Both the position numbers and the translations under genes were made by a program. 64,000 bases of DNA from NCBI GenBank assembly GCA_006384855.1, contig VCJN01001279.1, positions 1 through 64,000 on the forward strand, read 5' to 3'. Each line of letters opens with the position of its first letter. Position 1 is the first letter of the stretch. Positions 46,368 to 58,015 of this stretch are shown one piece after another. Source of the stretch: Tetraselmis striata. Its lineage: Eukaryota > Chlorophyta > Chlorodendrophyceae > Chlorodendrales > Chlorodendraceae. Under the pieces are notes generated by a model. It made no database searches, had not been told where the DNA came from, and worked only from the letters and a program-made list of their open reading frames with translations.

Positions 46368-48479
46368 CTAAACCTCGCCAGCACCCGTCAGCGCCGCATC
46401 CATCTCCGGAGCGGGCGCCTCCGCCTCCTCCGCGCTGTTAATGGCCTCCATCTCCCATTCCTCTACCTCGGCCGGGCCGGGCGCCGTTGCGTCCTCTGCC
46501 TCCAGCAGCAGGGGATCCGCCGGGCCGGGCGCCATTGCGTCCTCTGCCTGCAGCAGCATTGCGTCGGCGGGTCCAGGCGCCATGGCGTCCTCCTCCCCGT
46601 CCTCCGGCGGCGTCAAGTCCGACTCTCCTGCGGGCTCGTAGGATGTGGGCCCCGTGGAGTCAGTCTCGGAGGAGGAGGTCTCCATGGAGGAGGAGGACGC
46701 CCACGCGGAGGAGGAGGAATGCGAGGATGATTCGGTGGAGGAGTAGCCGTCGCTCTCGGGGCACCACTCGCGGGAAAAGGTGCCAAACAGCATGCCGAAG
46801 CACTTGCTCGCGATGCAAGCGTTGTGCGCGACCTCCACCCCGTAGGGATCGCACACGGGGCGGTACCGCGCCGGGCAGTCGCAGTCGGGGAAGGCGGTCT
46901 TGTCGCTGTCGGAGCACCACTCCTCCGCGTAGGTGCCCCAGGACAGGCCGATGCACTCCCGGGCCTCGCAGCGCGAGCGCGCGAGGATGAGCCCGTCGGT
47001 GTCGCAAACGGGTTCGTCGTCGTCCGGCGGGCAGTCGCACGCGTGCCCCGGACACCACTCCTCTGAGAAGGTGCCGCCAGGCAGCTGCAGGCACTCCACC
47101 GCCTGGCACCTGCTCGGGGCGACCTCCGTGCCATTGGCGGAGCACACCGGCCAGTACAGGTCCTCCAGGCAACCGCAGGTGGGGAACTCGGGGATGGCGG
47201 CGTCCCCCTTGCACCACTCCTCGGCGTAGGTGCCCCACAGCAGGTCGAAGCACTCCTCCGCCTCGCACCGGTTGTAAGCCACGACCGCGCCGCGCGCGTC
47301 GCAGACGGCCGCGCCGCCGTCGGGGCAGTCGCACGAAGGGAATCCGACGGTGTCCACCCCGTCGCACCACTCCGTGGCGTACGTGCCCCACGGCAGCTCG
47401 AGGCAGTTCTTCGCCTTGCACGTGTTTCCCGCCACCATGCGGCCGTCCACGTCACAGACCGGCTTGCCGCCGTCAGGGCAGTCGCAGGGTGACATCTGGG
47501 GGTCCCCTTCGTAGTTGCACCACTCCTCGGCGAAGGAGCCCCACGGCAGGTCGAGGCACTCCTCCGCCTCGCACCGGCTGCTCGCTACCTCGTCGCCGCT
47601 CGGGCCGCAGACGGGCTCACCGCCGTCGGGGCAGCCGCACTCGGGGAACGTCACGTTGTCCATGCCGCCGCACCACTCCTCGGCGAAGGAGCCCCACGGC
47701 AGGTCGAGGCACTCCTCCGCCTCGCACCGGCTGCTCGCTACCTCGTCGCCGCTCGGGCCGCAGACGGGCTCACCGCCGGGGGGGCAGCCGCACTCGGGGA
47801 ACGTCACGTTGTCCATGCCGCCACACCACTCCTCGGCGAAGGAGCCCCACGGCAGGTCGAGGCACTCCTCCGCCTCGCACCGGCTGTTGGCCGCGAGCTT
47901 GCCGCTCGGGCCGCAGACGGGCTCACCGCCGGGGGGGCAGCTGCACGTCCAGCGGGGGCCGGGCTGGTAGGCGGGCATGTCTGGGGATGCGTCGACCTTC
48001 TGGCACCACAGCTCGGCGTACGTCCCGGGGCTGAGCGCGAGGCAGCGCGAGGCCTCGCACGAGCTGCCCGCCACGGGGTTCCCCCATACGTCGCACACCT
48101 TTGGGCCACCGATGGGGCAGTCGCATATTTGGAAGCCCATCTGGAAGCCCACCGCCGGCCGCTGTGGCGAAGGTGCGGGGGCGGCATCGGGCGCCGCCGT
48201 CGGCGTCCCCTCCGGCCCCTGCACTGTAATGTAGTGACTGCTGTCGCACCAAGCCTCGTCATACTCCAGCCCGTCCTCGTCATACTTCTTCAACAAGCCG
48301 AGGCCGCACTCCGCCAGGCAGCGGTTGTTGGCCAGCTTCACGCCAGCCCGGTCGCACACAGGCTTAAATACCCGGGGGCACTTGCACGTCGACGCCAGGC
48401 CCGCCTGCAGGCTGTTTTCCTCCTCCAGGGGGCGAGCCGCCTGCGGGGATGCCGCCCGGCCGGGAGGGGCGAAACCCAC
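46368..48479 (-). CDS. Ten-repeat Kazal-like cysteine-rich protein
   Basis: A single long open frame of ~703 codons on the minus strand has ten units. Each unit follows C-x-C-P-x5-P-V-C ... R-C-x-A-x2-C ... G-T/S-F/Y-A-E-E-W-C, six cysteines per unit with spacing close to Kazal modules (protease-inhibitor or follistatin-like). Units 3-5 are nearly identical (GGEPVCGPSG, ECLDLPWGSFAEEWC), which indicates recent tandem duplication. After the last unit comes a Ser/Thr/Glu-rich tail with three degenerate repeats (LLEAEDAMAPGPAD). The listed start at 48479 is a GTG and is not a believable initiator; a hydrophobic stretch (RLFLCVCVSKVG, near 48520-48560) in another frame could be a signal peptide joined by a very short intron. 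Inference: an extracellular or wall-associated protein, possibly a protease inhibitor. The reactive-site residues cannot be judged. Confidence 0.8.
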   Translation of the reverse strand: MGFAPPGRAASPQAARPLEEENSLQAGLASTCKCPRVFKPVCDRAGVKLANNRCLAECGLGLLKKYDEDGLEYDEAWCDSSHYITVQGPEGTPTAAPDAAPAPSPQRPAVGFQMGFQICDCPIGGPKVCDVWGNPVAGSSCEASRCLALSPGTYAELWCQKVDASPDMPAYQPGPRWTCSCPPGGEPVCGPSGKLAANSRCEAEECLDLPWGSFAEEWCGGMDNVTFPECGCPPGGEPVCGPSGDEVASSRCEAEECLDLPWGSFAEEWCGGMDNVTFPECGCPDGGEPVCGPSGDEVASSRCEAEECLDLPWGSFAEEWCNYEGDPQMSPCDCPDGGKPVCDVDGRMVAGNTCKAKNCLELPWGTYATEWCDGVDTVGFPSCDCPDGGAAVCDARGAVVAYNRCEAEECFDLLWGTYAEEWCKGDAAIPEFPTCGCLEDLYWPVCSANGTEVAPSRCQAVECLQLPGGTFSEEWCPGHACDCPPDDDEPVCDTDGLILARSRCEARECIGLSWGTYAEEWCSDSDKTAFPDCDCPARYRPVCDPYGVEVAHNACIASKCFGMLFGTFSREWCPESDGYSSTESSSHSSSSAWASSSSMETSSSETDSTGPTSYEPAGESDLTPPEDGEEDAMAPGPADAMLLQAEDAMAPGPADPLLLEAEDATAPGPAEVEEWEMEAINSAEEAEAPAPEMDAALTGAGEV

Positions 48480-48779
48480 TCAGGGCGGCCCCCACTTTGG
48501 ACACGCAGACGCAGAGGAAAAGACGGAGCAGCCGTCGACGGCCTTTGTTGTTGCCACCCGAGCAAGTGGAGTGAAGGCGACGAGGTGGTGTATGATCGAC
48601 AACCGGTGGTGAGATGATATGACGCATACATACTGTGAATATGACTATGGTAATGAATATTAACGTATTCATACATACGACAATGTGTGAATATGGTAAT
48701 ATCGATCTAATATTATTGAGCTGATGCAGATGTAATAACCAACCCTCACTTCATATTACATTCTGAATGTTACCCGTCT

Positions 48780-49016
48780 TGTTTTTTCCCTGCCCCCAGT
48801 ACAGGACTGGCAACGGTGAAACCCTTGCAGCGTCTGTACGACGCCCCGTTTATTTATAGGCAGCGATCCATTTAGCTACGGAAACCTCCGGGCAGGCGAC
48901 GCTCCATTTACTCATCCAGCAATTTGCCGAAGCATTCCGCAAGACTAATTGAAGGTCAGTCATAAAATTTCCAACACTGCTGGATCATGTCTAAAACATT
49001 GCCATACCGGCATTGA
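48780..49016 (-). repeat. R1 repeat, copy 4
   Basis: In inverted orientation it reads from GTTTTTTCCCTGCCCCCAGT through GGACTGGCAACGGTGAAACC, AAGCATTCCGCAAGACTAAT and CATTGCCATACCGG. It includes the longer 5' part shared with copies 3 and 7, and carries small insertions (for example a TTTATTTATAGG block) within the ACGGCCGT region. Confidence 0.75.
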
Positions 49017-51154
49017 CCGCGACAGCCCGGGCAAAGACAAGTCTAGCGACATTCGAGTACAGTAGCGAGTTTGGGCTTGTGAAACCCTAAAACCCGCGCG
49101 CAAAGCACTTCATAAGGTGTGCGATATTAGTACCAGCGCAAATAGCGACTATATAAGGATTCCTGGCGCTGCTACCGTAGCAGATGATATCATAAATTTG
49201 TCATGTCCCAGGGGTGGGGAAAAAAGCCCAGCAAGCCCAGGGCAGGTGCTGGTACGAGAGCAAACCCGTACCGTACGTCCTAGTCGGTGTAATTTTAGTC
49301 GCAACAGTCCCGCATACTACAAAGTTCACGTAGTAGTACTTGTGTGAACACAAAAATAATAAAAGGGCGGCGGCGAGCAGTAGGTTGCACATCCACCGCA
49401 CTGAATGTAAATAAAGCAGCACTTTACTACTGTAACGCACTAAATAGTAGATAAACACAAGTACGGGTACCCGTGGGCCAGTACTCATACGCGCGTAGCG
49501 ACCATATTATAGTGAAGTACCGGTAGTACTAGCGTAGCGACAGCAGTATCCTGGGCGCCCGCCAGGCGCGCGCGCCGCTACATGCTATATATAAGAGACC
49601 ACAAAATGCATTTTACTGCCAGCGACGTACCCGTACCGATACCTAAATCGTACTGGTACTACCCGTACTGGTACTCTGAAGATGGGTGTGACTGTTCGCC
49701 GAATCGCCGACGACGAGATCGAGAAGGCGGAGAGTGCAGGCCGGTCTCTGCCGAATGACCGGCAGGACTCGCGGTGAACTTTTGGAATGAGTTCCACCAG
49801 ACAAGGGATTAAGCGGGGTTAAGGCCGACCATGAGCTCGATCTGAGAGGCCGGGTTGGGCCTGGGCTGGGATCGGTGTCGCGAGACTGACGCGCTGCTTA
49901 GCAGGTGACACTCGAAATAGTAGTTGCCGCGAGTACACCAGTAGTTCAAAATCCCGGGGCGCGCGTCGTATCAGGTTGGATTAGCACGACGCCCCGTCAA
50001 ACCCAAAGCAGCTGCTCCCTGACACCACCTCCGTGCGGGGACAGGGCCAACCAGGTGATGGCGCTCACCTGTCCAGATCGGGCCACCGCTACGATAAGAG
50101 CGCACACGGCAAGCGCCGTGGTCTGCGAGCTCGTCGACCCCGTTCGTCGGGTCATCTTCAATGTCAACGCAACCGCGCGTCCGTGGGGCAATGTACTATA
50201 CGAAGACCACAGTCGTCAGTAGCAAAGCACCCGGAAGCCGCCGCAGCGTCTTCAGATGAGAGCGGCCAGCAGGCAATGGATTCGCAGTGTTGGCCTCGTC
50301 AGACAGCAGACGTTCCTGGAGCAATGAAAGGCGCAGGTATTCTGCGGGACAGCTGGTCGCGGACGTAGTGGTCGCCGTGGTGGCCTCCTGTTTCCTACCT
50401 TCGCCATCGTCCGTGAGCATCCCGTAGTCACGTCGCACCTGTACGGGTAGTCTCGCCTGCTCATGGCCGGCGTCGTCATCGTAGCCGCGCGCAGCACGCG
50501 AGCAGCAGCAGCGCGCCGCCCACCAAGTCGGCGATAGCAAGGGTACCCGGGTACGAGCACTCTTCGAATGTACTCGCATCAGACGAAGTGGTAGGGAATA
50601 TCATATTATAGTACCGTGCAGCCGCCTGGGCTGGGTGCACGCAAATAACGGTCCGCCCAGGGGCGGGGAAAAACACGGTCTGCGGATAAATATGAACATT
50701 TTCGACACCCCCGCGAATAGGGAAAACTACCGGTAAGGATTAGTAGAACGGAGAAATAACGTAGAGTAAACAACGGTTAGAACGCGAAATATCTGACGCG
50801 ATGGTGCTGAACATTTCCAGGCCCGGCGGGACAGGAATGGCAAACAATCATTATTTATTTTGGGCCCCCGAACCGTATTTAGTTCCGCCACGGTGTATGC
50901 TCGCAGTAGTCGTACGCGCGAGCTAGAGTAGGACGAGCGATGGTTAGCGACGCATGGTTATCTAATCCTTAGTCGCTATGTAAAAACGGAACCCGGGCCC
51001 GCCAACCGAGCCCGGGTTAACCGGAGCACGGTTTATGGTCCCGGGTACGAGTATTCATCGCTACGGCTGCCGTTTGGGCTCGGGTGAAACCATAACGGAT
51101 TAATAATTATAAGTAATTTGCCGGAACCCCGTGCGCTCTGCGAGCAAAAATTAA
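49017..51154. other. Intergenic region, no supported gene
   Basis: Mixed-composition sequence rich in GTACC/GGTAC repeats such as GTACCCGTACCGATACC near 49626. Frames at 49905-50222 (+) and 50196-50579 (-) lack partners, motifs or splice support. A telomere-like GAAACCCTAAAACCC lies at 49081-49095. Confidence 0.4.
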
Positions 51155-51425
51155 ATAAGTAAGTAAAGTTCGACCCGGGTCAGCGGCCGAAGCCGCCCCA
51201 GCACTGAGGTTGGCGTCGCGACCGCGTGCGCCACTGTAGGTCTGGCCACATTAGACACCTACCGTTGCCTCATTCGAACCCCGAAGGACTACTGCATCAA
51301 CCAGGTAAACCCGGACGGGCCCAGACGATATTGCCCTGAAATGACAGAGCCGGGAATAATCGATCCGGGGTCCTCTTGAGTAGGAGACCACCGCTCCACC
51401 GAGCGGACAGACATCGCCGAGGCCT
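51155..51425 (-). repeat. S1 tRNA-derived SINE, fullest copy
   Basis: Read on the minus strand, the tRNA-like head (TCCGCTCGGTGGAGCGGTGG, then CCCCGGATCGATTATTCCCG) starts near 51415. The body (GGGTTCGAATGAGGC; CAGACCTACAGTGGCGC) follows, and the tail GGGTCGAACTTTACTTACTT ends near 51157. Gene order and spacing equal those of the copies at 34195-34730, which confirms a family. It is not a functional tRNA gene: the acceptor stem does not pair. Confidence 0.75.
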
Positions 51426-52819
51426 GCGCGAGCAAAAATGTGGGCTCTCACAATCTACGTACTATCTATTATTACGTTGCCACCCTTTTAATGAGGTTAC
51501 GGTACTGGTATCCGTACGAGTACGAGTACCGGCAGTCTGCTTCATTACATACGCTTTCCACAATATTCATGTATCCATCTAACATTTTTAGCGACCGATA
51601 GGACTAGTATTCGCAACACGAGTGCGTAGTCAGGTATAGCAACTATGACATAACATGGCGGGTGTAATAATATACACACATTTTATGCGGTACTGATATG
51701 TATTGTGTATTGTTGATATTAACTCACATCTCCATCTGGGAACCTTCTTCCACTGACCTTGATGTTTACCATGATTGATTGCTTTTGTGCTCGTTATTGG
51801 TGGGCTTCAACATCTCAGAAAAATCATGTATCCTTCTCTATTCTCATTCTGGGCCCTCAGCCCAATGGTAATTTCAATTCCACAACTTGCAAATACAGAT
51901 GAAATGCAGAAAACAATGCCCCGCATATCCGGCCGAGAGCGCCATAGATGCTAATCAGCAGCAGGATTCACTGTGGGCTCGATCATCAATTGTGGGACTC
52001 CCCACAGTCACTAATATCGTATACAGTGTCACTGCAGGTTGCGCAATGAAAGACTCATCCGCCAGTGAGATGTATGTGCTCGCCTATAGTCCCGTACAGT
52101 CAACTTACTAGCACTATTGCTAAGGCCACCCTTCATCATTCAGGGATTAATTGAACCCTGTGACGTAAACACTGGATATCTCGTGCACGATTTCTCGGTT
52201 TGAGGTCATAAAACCTACATTTAGCTGCCATACTATACTTGTAATCTAAACTTCCGCAAAACGGGGGCTGGGATTCTTATGTGGAGGGGTGTAGCACAGA
52301 CTTGGCTATTGGCTATTATTACTGGCCTCCGCAGAAATGCAACATACCGCTACATCCCAGACCTCTCTTTAGTAGAACCCCAGGCCAGGAATGCCGAGGA
52401 TGCTGTTTCCCCATCGAAGTAAATAGGTTATGAGGTATGTCATCCAGAAATACATACCCTAAAATCGCCATACAAATCCTAAAATCGCCATACATACCCT
52501 AAAATCGACAAATCGCTAGTGACAGCCCCCCTCAGAAAACAGAACCTTTCTAGATTCAACATCCTTGGGGTCGAGTTCCTAGTTTGATGTAGGGTTGAAA
52601 CTGTCCGTTTAGGACTTTAAACCCTCTGTAGATCAGGTGTATTTTGCCCACGCGGCATGATGGGAGGCTGAGGTGGAAACGACTGCTGCGCATGGCTGTG
52701 CGATGTGTTACCTGTGCGGTCAGCACATTATTACAATGGCGGATGTGGCGTTTTGGTTCTGCCTGATGGGAAGGAATGACAGTGAGTCTCCATGTCCCTC
52801 TGTGGCGTACTTCTCAGCA
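51426..52819. other. Intergenic region 3' of the HET-like gene
   Basis: AT-rich sequence without a supported gene. Three degenerate tandem copies of a ~23-bp unit (CATACATACCCTAAAATCG) lie at about 52443-52512. The 3' untranslated region of the minus-strand HET-like gene probably occupies the right end. Confidence 0.4.
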
Positions 52820-55800
52820 TCAATCGCTCTCGCGCGACATCCATGCGCTGACAGGAGCCGGGGCCGGTGCTGCTGCGGCAGAGCTACGTATGGAACGAAC
52901 CGAAAAGCCGCTCTTCAGAGATGCGATGAGTCCGGCACGGGTCACCTCGTCCTCCGGCTCAGGGACGTGTAGCCCCTGCTTGAACCTGCGTGATGAGGAG
53001 GCCTGCAACATGGCCACCAGCTCATCCTGCGGAATGCCATGCACTTCCTCCAGCGCACGCATGAGCGCCACCAGCTCCTCCTCGCTCTCCGCCGGGCGGT
53101 TCCAAATCAGCGGGTACAGCGCCCGCACCACGTCGGCATGGTAGCGGCACTGCAGTCTCGCGGACAGCGTCTGGTACGTGGCCCAGATGGCCTTCGCATC
53201 GTCCGCGCCAATACGGCGCATGATGCCCGTGGGGCCTCCCTCACTCAGCCACACCGGCTGGCACTCCGCGAGCCGCGCCATGTGCTGCAGCCGCAGTGCC
53301 TCGATCACCTCATCCTCACCGCCCAGCACCGCCGCCAGCCCTGCCTCCCCGCCCTCCACGTCGCCGCCCTCCTCCGTCAGCACGATCAGCGCCTGCGCCG
53401 CGCAGTACTCCTGCAGCGTCCAGACGCGCTGGTGGTAGCGGCCGCCCTCGGCCTCCGCCGAGCGCAGCACCAGTGTAATCGCCGCGGAGGAGTACACCGC
53501 CATCATTCGGCTGAGCAGGGTGCTCTGCACTTCCGCAACATCCTGCGGGATGGCCAGCGTGTCCATCCACACATACTGGCACCCAGCAGCCTCGATAGCC
53601 GCCAGCAAGCTAGCCGCCTGCCAGCGATTGATGTTCAACTCAAGGCCGCCATCGCCCAGCGGGACGCTGGCCTCGTCATGCCAGCGGTAGCTCACGGCCA
53701 GCGTCTCATCCATGCGCAACTTTGTTGCCTTGTAGCGCGGCATGCGGCCTCTGTATGGCTGCTCAGCCAGGTGCGCCTTCAGTGCTGCCGCCAGGCGTGA
53801 GGCCGGCACCAACATCCCAAAGCCGGCGCCTTTTGTGGCCAGCTCGTCTGGCTGCACCTCTGCATCCCGCGTCACCAGGAGCAGCAGCAGCGTAATGACG
53901 CGGCTGATGTTCAGCTCAACGACGCCCTCTGACTCAAGGTTGAGCGCCTCAATGACAAAGCAGTAGAGACACGTGCACAGCAGCGCCACCTGCCGGTAGC
54001 GCCAGGAGCTTTGGCACCTGGTGGACACGGGAAAGGGGCGGCATGACGGGGCTCCGTCAATCAGTAATAAGGCTGCCTCTGCTGCGGCCGGAGTGCCCCA
54101 GCCTGCAGCAACCACGCTATTGGGACACTATACGTGTGGAAGTCTCCCGCAAGGAATGAAAAACTATATTGATATGAAAGCCATCAGGATTGATCACAAA
54201 AATGACACAGAATGTCGTACTTTGATGATGCAAAACAATTCACTGCTTTTGGTACCCGCAAACGCACGCGAATGTCACGGTAGGTGATGCCTGCTAGAGG
54301 AACCTCAGAGAAAAAGTCAGGTGGGAGAGGAGGATTGTACAGCAGCGTACCTCCACAGATGCGTGATGGTGGCCAGTCCGCGGCTGTTTTGTGTCCCCTT
54401 TCTATTGCCGGCGCATCTAGAGACCAGTCCATAGAGGGCGCTGGCGCACGTGCGGACCAGGAATATGGGCAGCGTGACAAGCCGGCGCAAGCTGGCACTC
54501 CACACCAGAAGCCCCAGGAGTGCGAGACCTGTGCAAGCGTTGGCCACGAGCATGCAGCGCCATATCATCACGCCGTGGATAGCACCCGGCACCATGAAGT
54601 TGACGACGTATATGGCGATCATGACCAGTACCAGGGAGGTCAGCACGCTTAGAGGCACCGGCAGCGCGAGTATCCGCTTGAGCACGGTGAAGTGCGGCTC
54701 CTTGGGCAGCCGGTTGGGAGCGAAGGCACCATCCGCGACGGGGCTCCAAACTGACAGTGGGATGAAGGCGACTGTCGCAAGCAGGCAAGATATGACGCCA
54801 ATATTCATGGTGAGGAATGCTTCCAGGCCACCATAGGAGTATCTGCAGAGCACATCGCACGGGCAGTCCGCGTCGAAGGGCTCGCACTCTGGGCAGCAGG
54901 CCTGCACTAGAAGCTTGCGCATTTTCAGCGTCGTGTACCGGACAAAGGTGTAGCGAATCTGCGCGGCCGTCGCCACGCCAGTGGAACTGCCGATGGTGAT
55001 GTACACGATCAGCTGCGCCACGCTGACCATCCCTGCCGTTTCATTGAATGTGTCCAGCGAAGCGACCGCCGTCCAGTGGTCGGCCGGCGCTGCGGTTTGC
55101 CCACCACCTTCGCGAAGCGCCCACCGCAGCGCCCGACGATAGCGCAGGATGGCGAAGGTTCTCGAAAATAGCAATGAAGGCACTAAAATAGTGCAGAGCA
55201 TCTGCACAGGTGGACACAGCGGAAAAGCGTAAGACGATGTTTGCCTCCAGCTTTCAGACCACGCGAAGCACTCGTTGTCACCAAGTGCGCTGATGGAAAA
55301 ATACAGGACACCGTGCTGTCGGATATGTGATACAAGGGGTACCTGCAGGTGCATCTTTATTTTAACCCCCCCCCCCCCCCCCCCCCCCCCGGGGCGAGCC
55401 TGCCTGCCGAATCGAGAAGCTCACCTGCTTCCCGACGACCAGCAGCTTTATTACGGGGCTGATTGTGCAGTCCTCCTCGCTGGTCTCACTCTCGCAGTCG
55501 TCCGCGCTGGCCGTCAACAGCCACGCTTGCTGGAGCACTGTGGCCGCCACGACGACTGCCAGGGCGTACGAGAGCACGACGTACCACCGCCGTAGCCGGC
55601 ATGGCACTCGCCGCAAGTGCCTGGCTTCCGGTGCTGTAGTGCCACCTCCAACCAGCGTCGCAGGCCCACACTTCCACGTGTTCGCCCCCGACAGCAGAGG
55701 CGCGACAGTGCCGGTTGGGCAACATTTCCGGAGCAGCCCGTGAAGACCAACCGATGCGGCGTCCCGTGCGCGACGAGTCGCCGCTCCCAGCGTGGCCGCG

Positions 55801-55853
55801 CATACCGCGGCGCTCTGAGTGAGACGCGGTTTGTGTTCAACATCCAGGGTCAT
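52820..55853 (-). CDS. Multi-pass membrane protein with C-terminal HET-like domain
   Basis: Three minus-strand exons, 55853-55425, 55342-54351 and 54017-52820, join in phase (CAG/GTGAGC, GAG/GTACGC; acceptors TGCAG, CACCAG) into 872 residues. At least six hydrophobic helices are visible: VVLSYALAVVVAATVL, MLCTILVPSLLF, VSVAQLIVYITIGS, IGVISCLLATVAFIPL, LSVLTSLVLVMIAIYVV and LVANACTGLALLGLLVW; a cysteine-rich loop (CCPECEPFDADCPCDVLC) lies between. From about residue 575 comes a HET (heterokaryon-incompatibility) type domain: LAVSYRWHDE, QYVWMDTLAIPQD, MMAVYSSAAITLVL and RVWTLQEYCAA. HET domains are known mostly as cytosolic parts of fungal self/non-self proteins and have a TIR-like fold; membrane anchoring here suggests a receptor-like architecture. 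The function is inferred from the family only. Intron 1 holds a long C/G run. Confidence 0.8.
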
Positions 55854-56925
55854 GTTTCGGGGCGCAGCTCGCCCGAGTATGCCGCGCTAGGTCTCAGTGC
55901 TTGCACCCACAGCGCTGCTCTGCCCGAGGGTGACCTCAGCTGGTGCGGCAGCACAGATTTGCTGGCCCCAGCTTATTGTTGCGCGACTGCGCGCGAGGAG
56001 AATGGGCAGTCAGGAGCAAGTTTCCAAGTATGCTGTCTTGGCGCCGGTACTCCAGTTTCCAAAAACCACCCCCCCGGTACGGTACTGGTAAGGATTAGCG
56101 CGCGGCGGGATTATAATATGCGCGTCACCTGCTGTGCGTACATACCAGCACGTGTTGCTGCAACCTACACTACACCCTGTGCTACTGCTGCAGTCCGAAC
56201 TAGTTGTATTACAGGCGTCAAAATAAATGAACGAGTAGGTCTTATTAGTCCGTGCGCATGCTGCACGCCACATGTCGCCAATAAGCCGATTGCTGCTCTG
56301 TGGGCCGAATCCTCATCTTCCCTCGAGTGAGCCGGCCCTAGCAGTCGCCCAATGAATGCGATGGTGATATGGCGGACATATAAATACGCATTTACATCTA
56401 GGATTGGTGAAATGCTACATCTTGCGAGATGTAAATGTGTTACATCGCATGTACGCGGTGTACATCTAGGGTCACCTAGGGTATTTTATGCCCTACTCTG
56501 AGAACGTACGGCTATCTTGCGTCGCGAGCCCATGGCCGCGCTTGGCGTATCGCTATGCGCTTATTCAAAAATCACTGATGCCCGCGCCCGCTAGTGCGCG
56601 CCGGAAAAATGGAAATTGCCGGTCGGCAATAAAATGCGCAAAATATAAAAGCAATAAAGCGCGCAGTACATAAGGTCACAGGCAGAGCCGCCGAAAACCA
56701 TGGTCGGAAATCGAAAACCACCGGTCGACCATGGTTTTTTGGTGAACAATGGTCGACCATGGTCACGATCAAGACCACGATCCAACCGTGGCGGGCGGGC
56801 CGGCCGCGGCCGGCGGCAATGGGCTTACTGGATAGTTTTAGCGGTTGTGTTGTGGATTTAGCAGCGGGATAAATCAATTTAGACTTAGCGGTTAGCGCGC
56901 GCGCAGTGGGAGTCGGCCGCGCGCG

Positions 56926-56962
<37 letters not shown>

Positions 56963-57198
56963 GCGCATCCCGCCCGGAGATTCCAGAATCTGCCATCCGC
57001 CCGTCAGAAGCGCAGATTCTTCCAGAGCCGCCAGCAACCGCCCGCCAGCCGGGCAGCCGGGCTACGGCCTATGGTGTGCGCAGAATCGCACCAAACACAG
57101 CGGCGCACGCGCTTTAGCACGCTGCAAAATCCGGCATTCAACCACCAGCCGCCCAGCCCACGCCAACTCGCCAAGATCCTGACATCCCGTTGCCTGCG
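55854..57198. other. Intergenic region, with palindromic boxes
   Basis: No gene was supported. A run of about 30 G lies at 56931-56961. Boxes containing ATGGTCGACCATGGT occur at about 56726-56765; related boxes recur at 58210-58255, on the other side of the BED-finger relic. Confidence 0.4.
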
Positions 57199-58015
57199 AT
57201 GTCGCACATCCCGGCCAAAGCCAGCGCCGATTGGGCACACAATGTCGCCAAGTCGACGCGCAACATGGAGGGCATGAGAAAGGGGAAACCCGTCTTGCAG
57301 TGCAGCAAGTGCACCCATATTCCTGAAAAAGACAGGGGCTGCGACTAGCAGCTCATGCCAGACAAAACTACTGGTCGGATGAAGGCGCACCTGGCGGTCA
57401 ATTGCGCTGGCATGCGACCTGCAGTGAACGGCGAGGACGCCAAGCTGCGACACACCATGCTGATAACCATGAAAAAAGCTGTCTCCACAGCACCCAAAAG
57501 GGCAAGACAGAACGTGTGTCTCTGCCTTGCTACCTCGCATACAAACATGCCCTTGCCCTTCCCCCGTCTGCACTGCCTGCAAGAATAAAGTCACAACCGA
57601 AAGGGCCCTCTTGCAGAGTTGAAAGCACCTTCAAAGCATCGTCAGCAACGCAAGGGTAAGCACAGGCGGGCGCTGGCCCGGGTGATGGAGGAGCTCATGT
57701 TGCTAGCGATCTTGCGCATGATGATGAGTGTGCCCCATGCGAGAATCAATCTGCGGGCACCCAACATGCGGCCGCCGTCACAGCGCCCCAAGCTGGCCAA
57801 CCCTTGCTATGGCAGGCATCATTCCCACCGCAATTTTGTATGTATGCACTTCAACCACAGCCACAGGTCCAACACATGGGTCACATGTTTGCTGCTGTTC
57901 AGCAGCAATTGTTTGCATATGTTGTTGTTGTTGCCGCCGCGGGCTCAGACACCGGGGAAGCCAATACTGATCTTGCGGGACATAATATTAGTGCCGGCGT
58001 GGCCAAGCAGGCATA
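57199..58015 (+). pseudogene. BED-finger transposase relic (hAT-like)
   Basis: A plus-strand frame from 57199 reads MSHIPAKASADWAHNVAKS, then PVLQCSKCTH, an in-frame TAG at 57346-57348, then KTTGRMKAHLAVNCAGM. C-x2-C followed by HL...C is a BED-type zinc finger. A later frame (57804-58016) has a glutamine/alanine-rich linker (QPQPQVQHMGHMFAAVQQQ) like those following BED fingers in hAT transposases. No DDE core follows. The stop might be hidden by an unrecognised intron. Palindromic ATGGTCGACCAT boxes flank it at about 56740 and 58215, so it may be the interior of a non-autonomous element. Confidence 0.45.

Noticed and set aside
46613-47455. 280-codon alternative minus frame within the Kazal-like gene
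   Set aside because: It lacks the cysteine periodicity and is Arg/Ala/Ser-rich, a typical shadow of the true frame.
53039-53800. 253-codon plus frame antisense to the HET-like domain
   Set aside because: The minus strand shows clear HET motifs and splice-consistent phases; the plus frame is its His/Arg-rich antisense.
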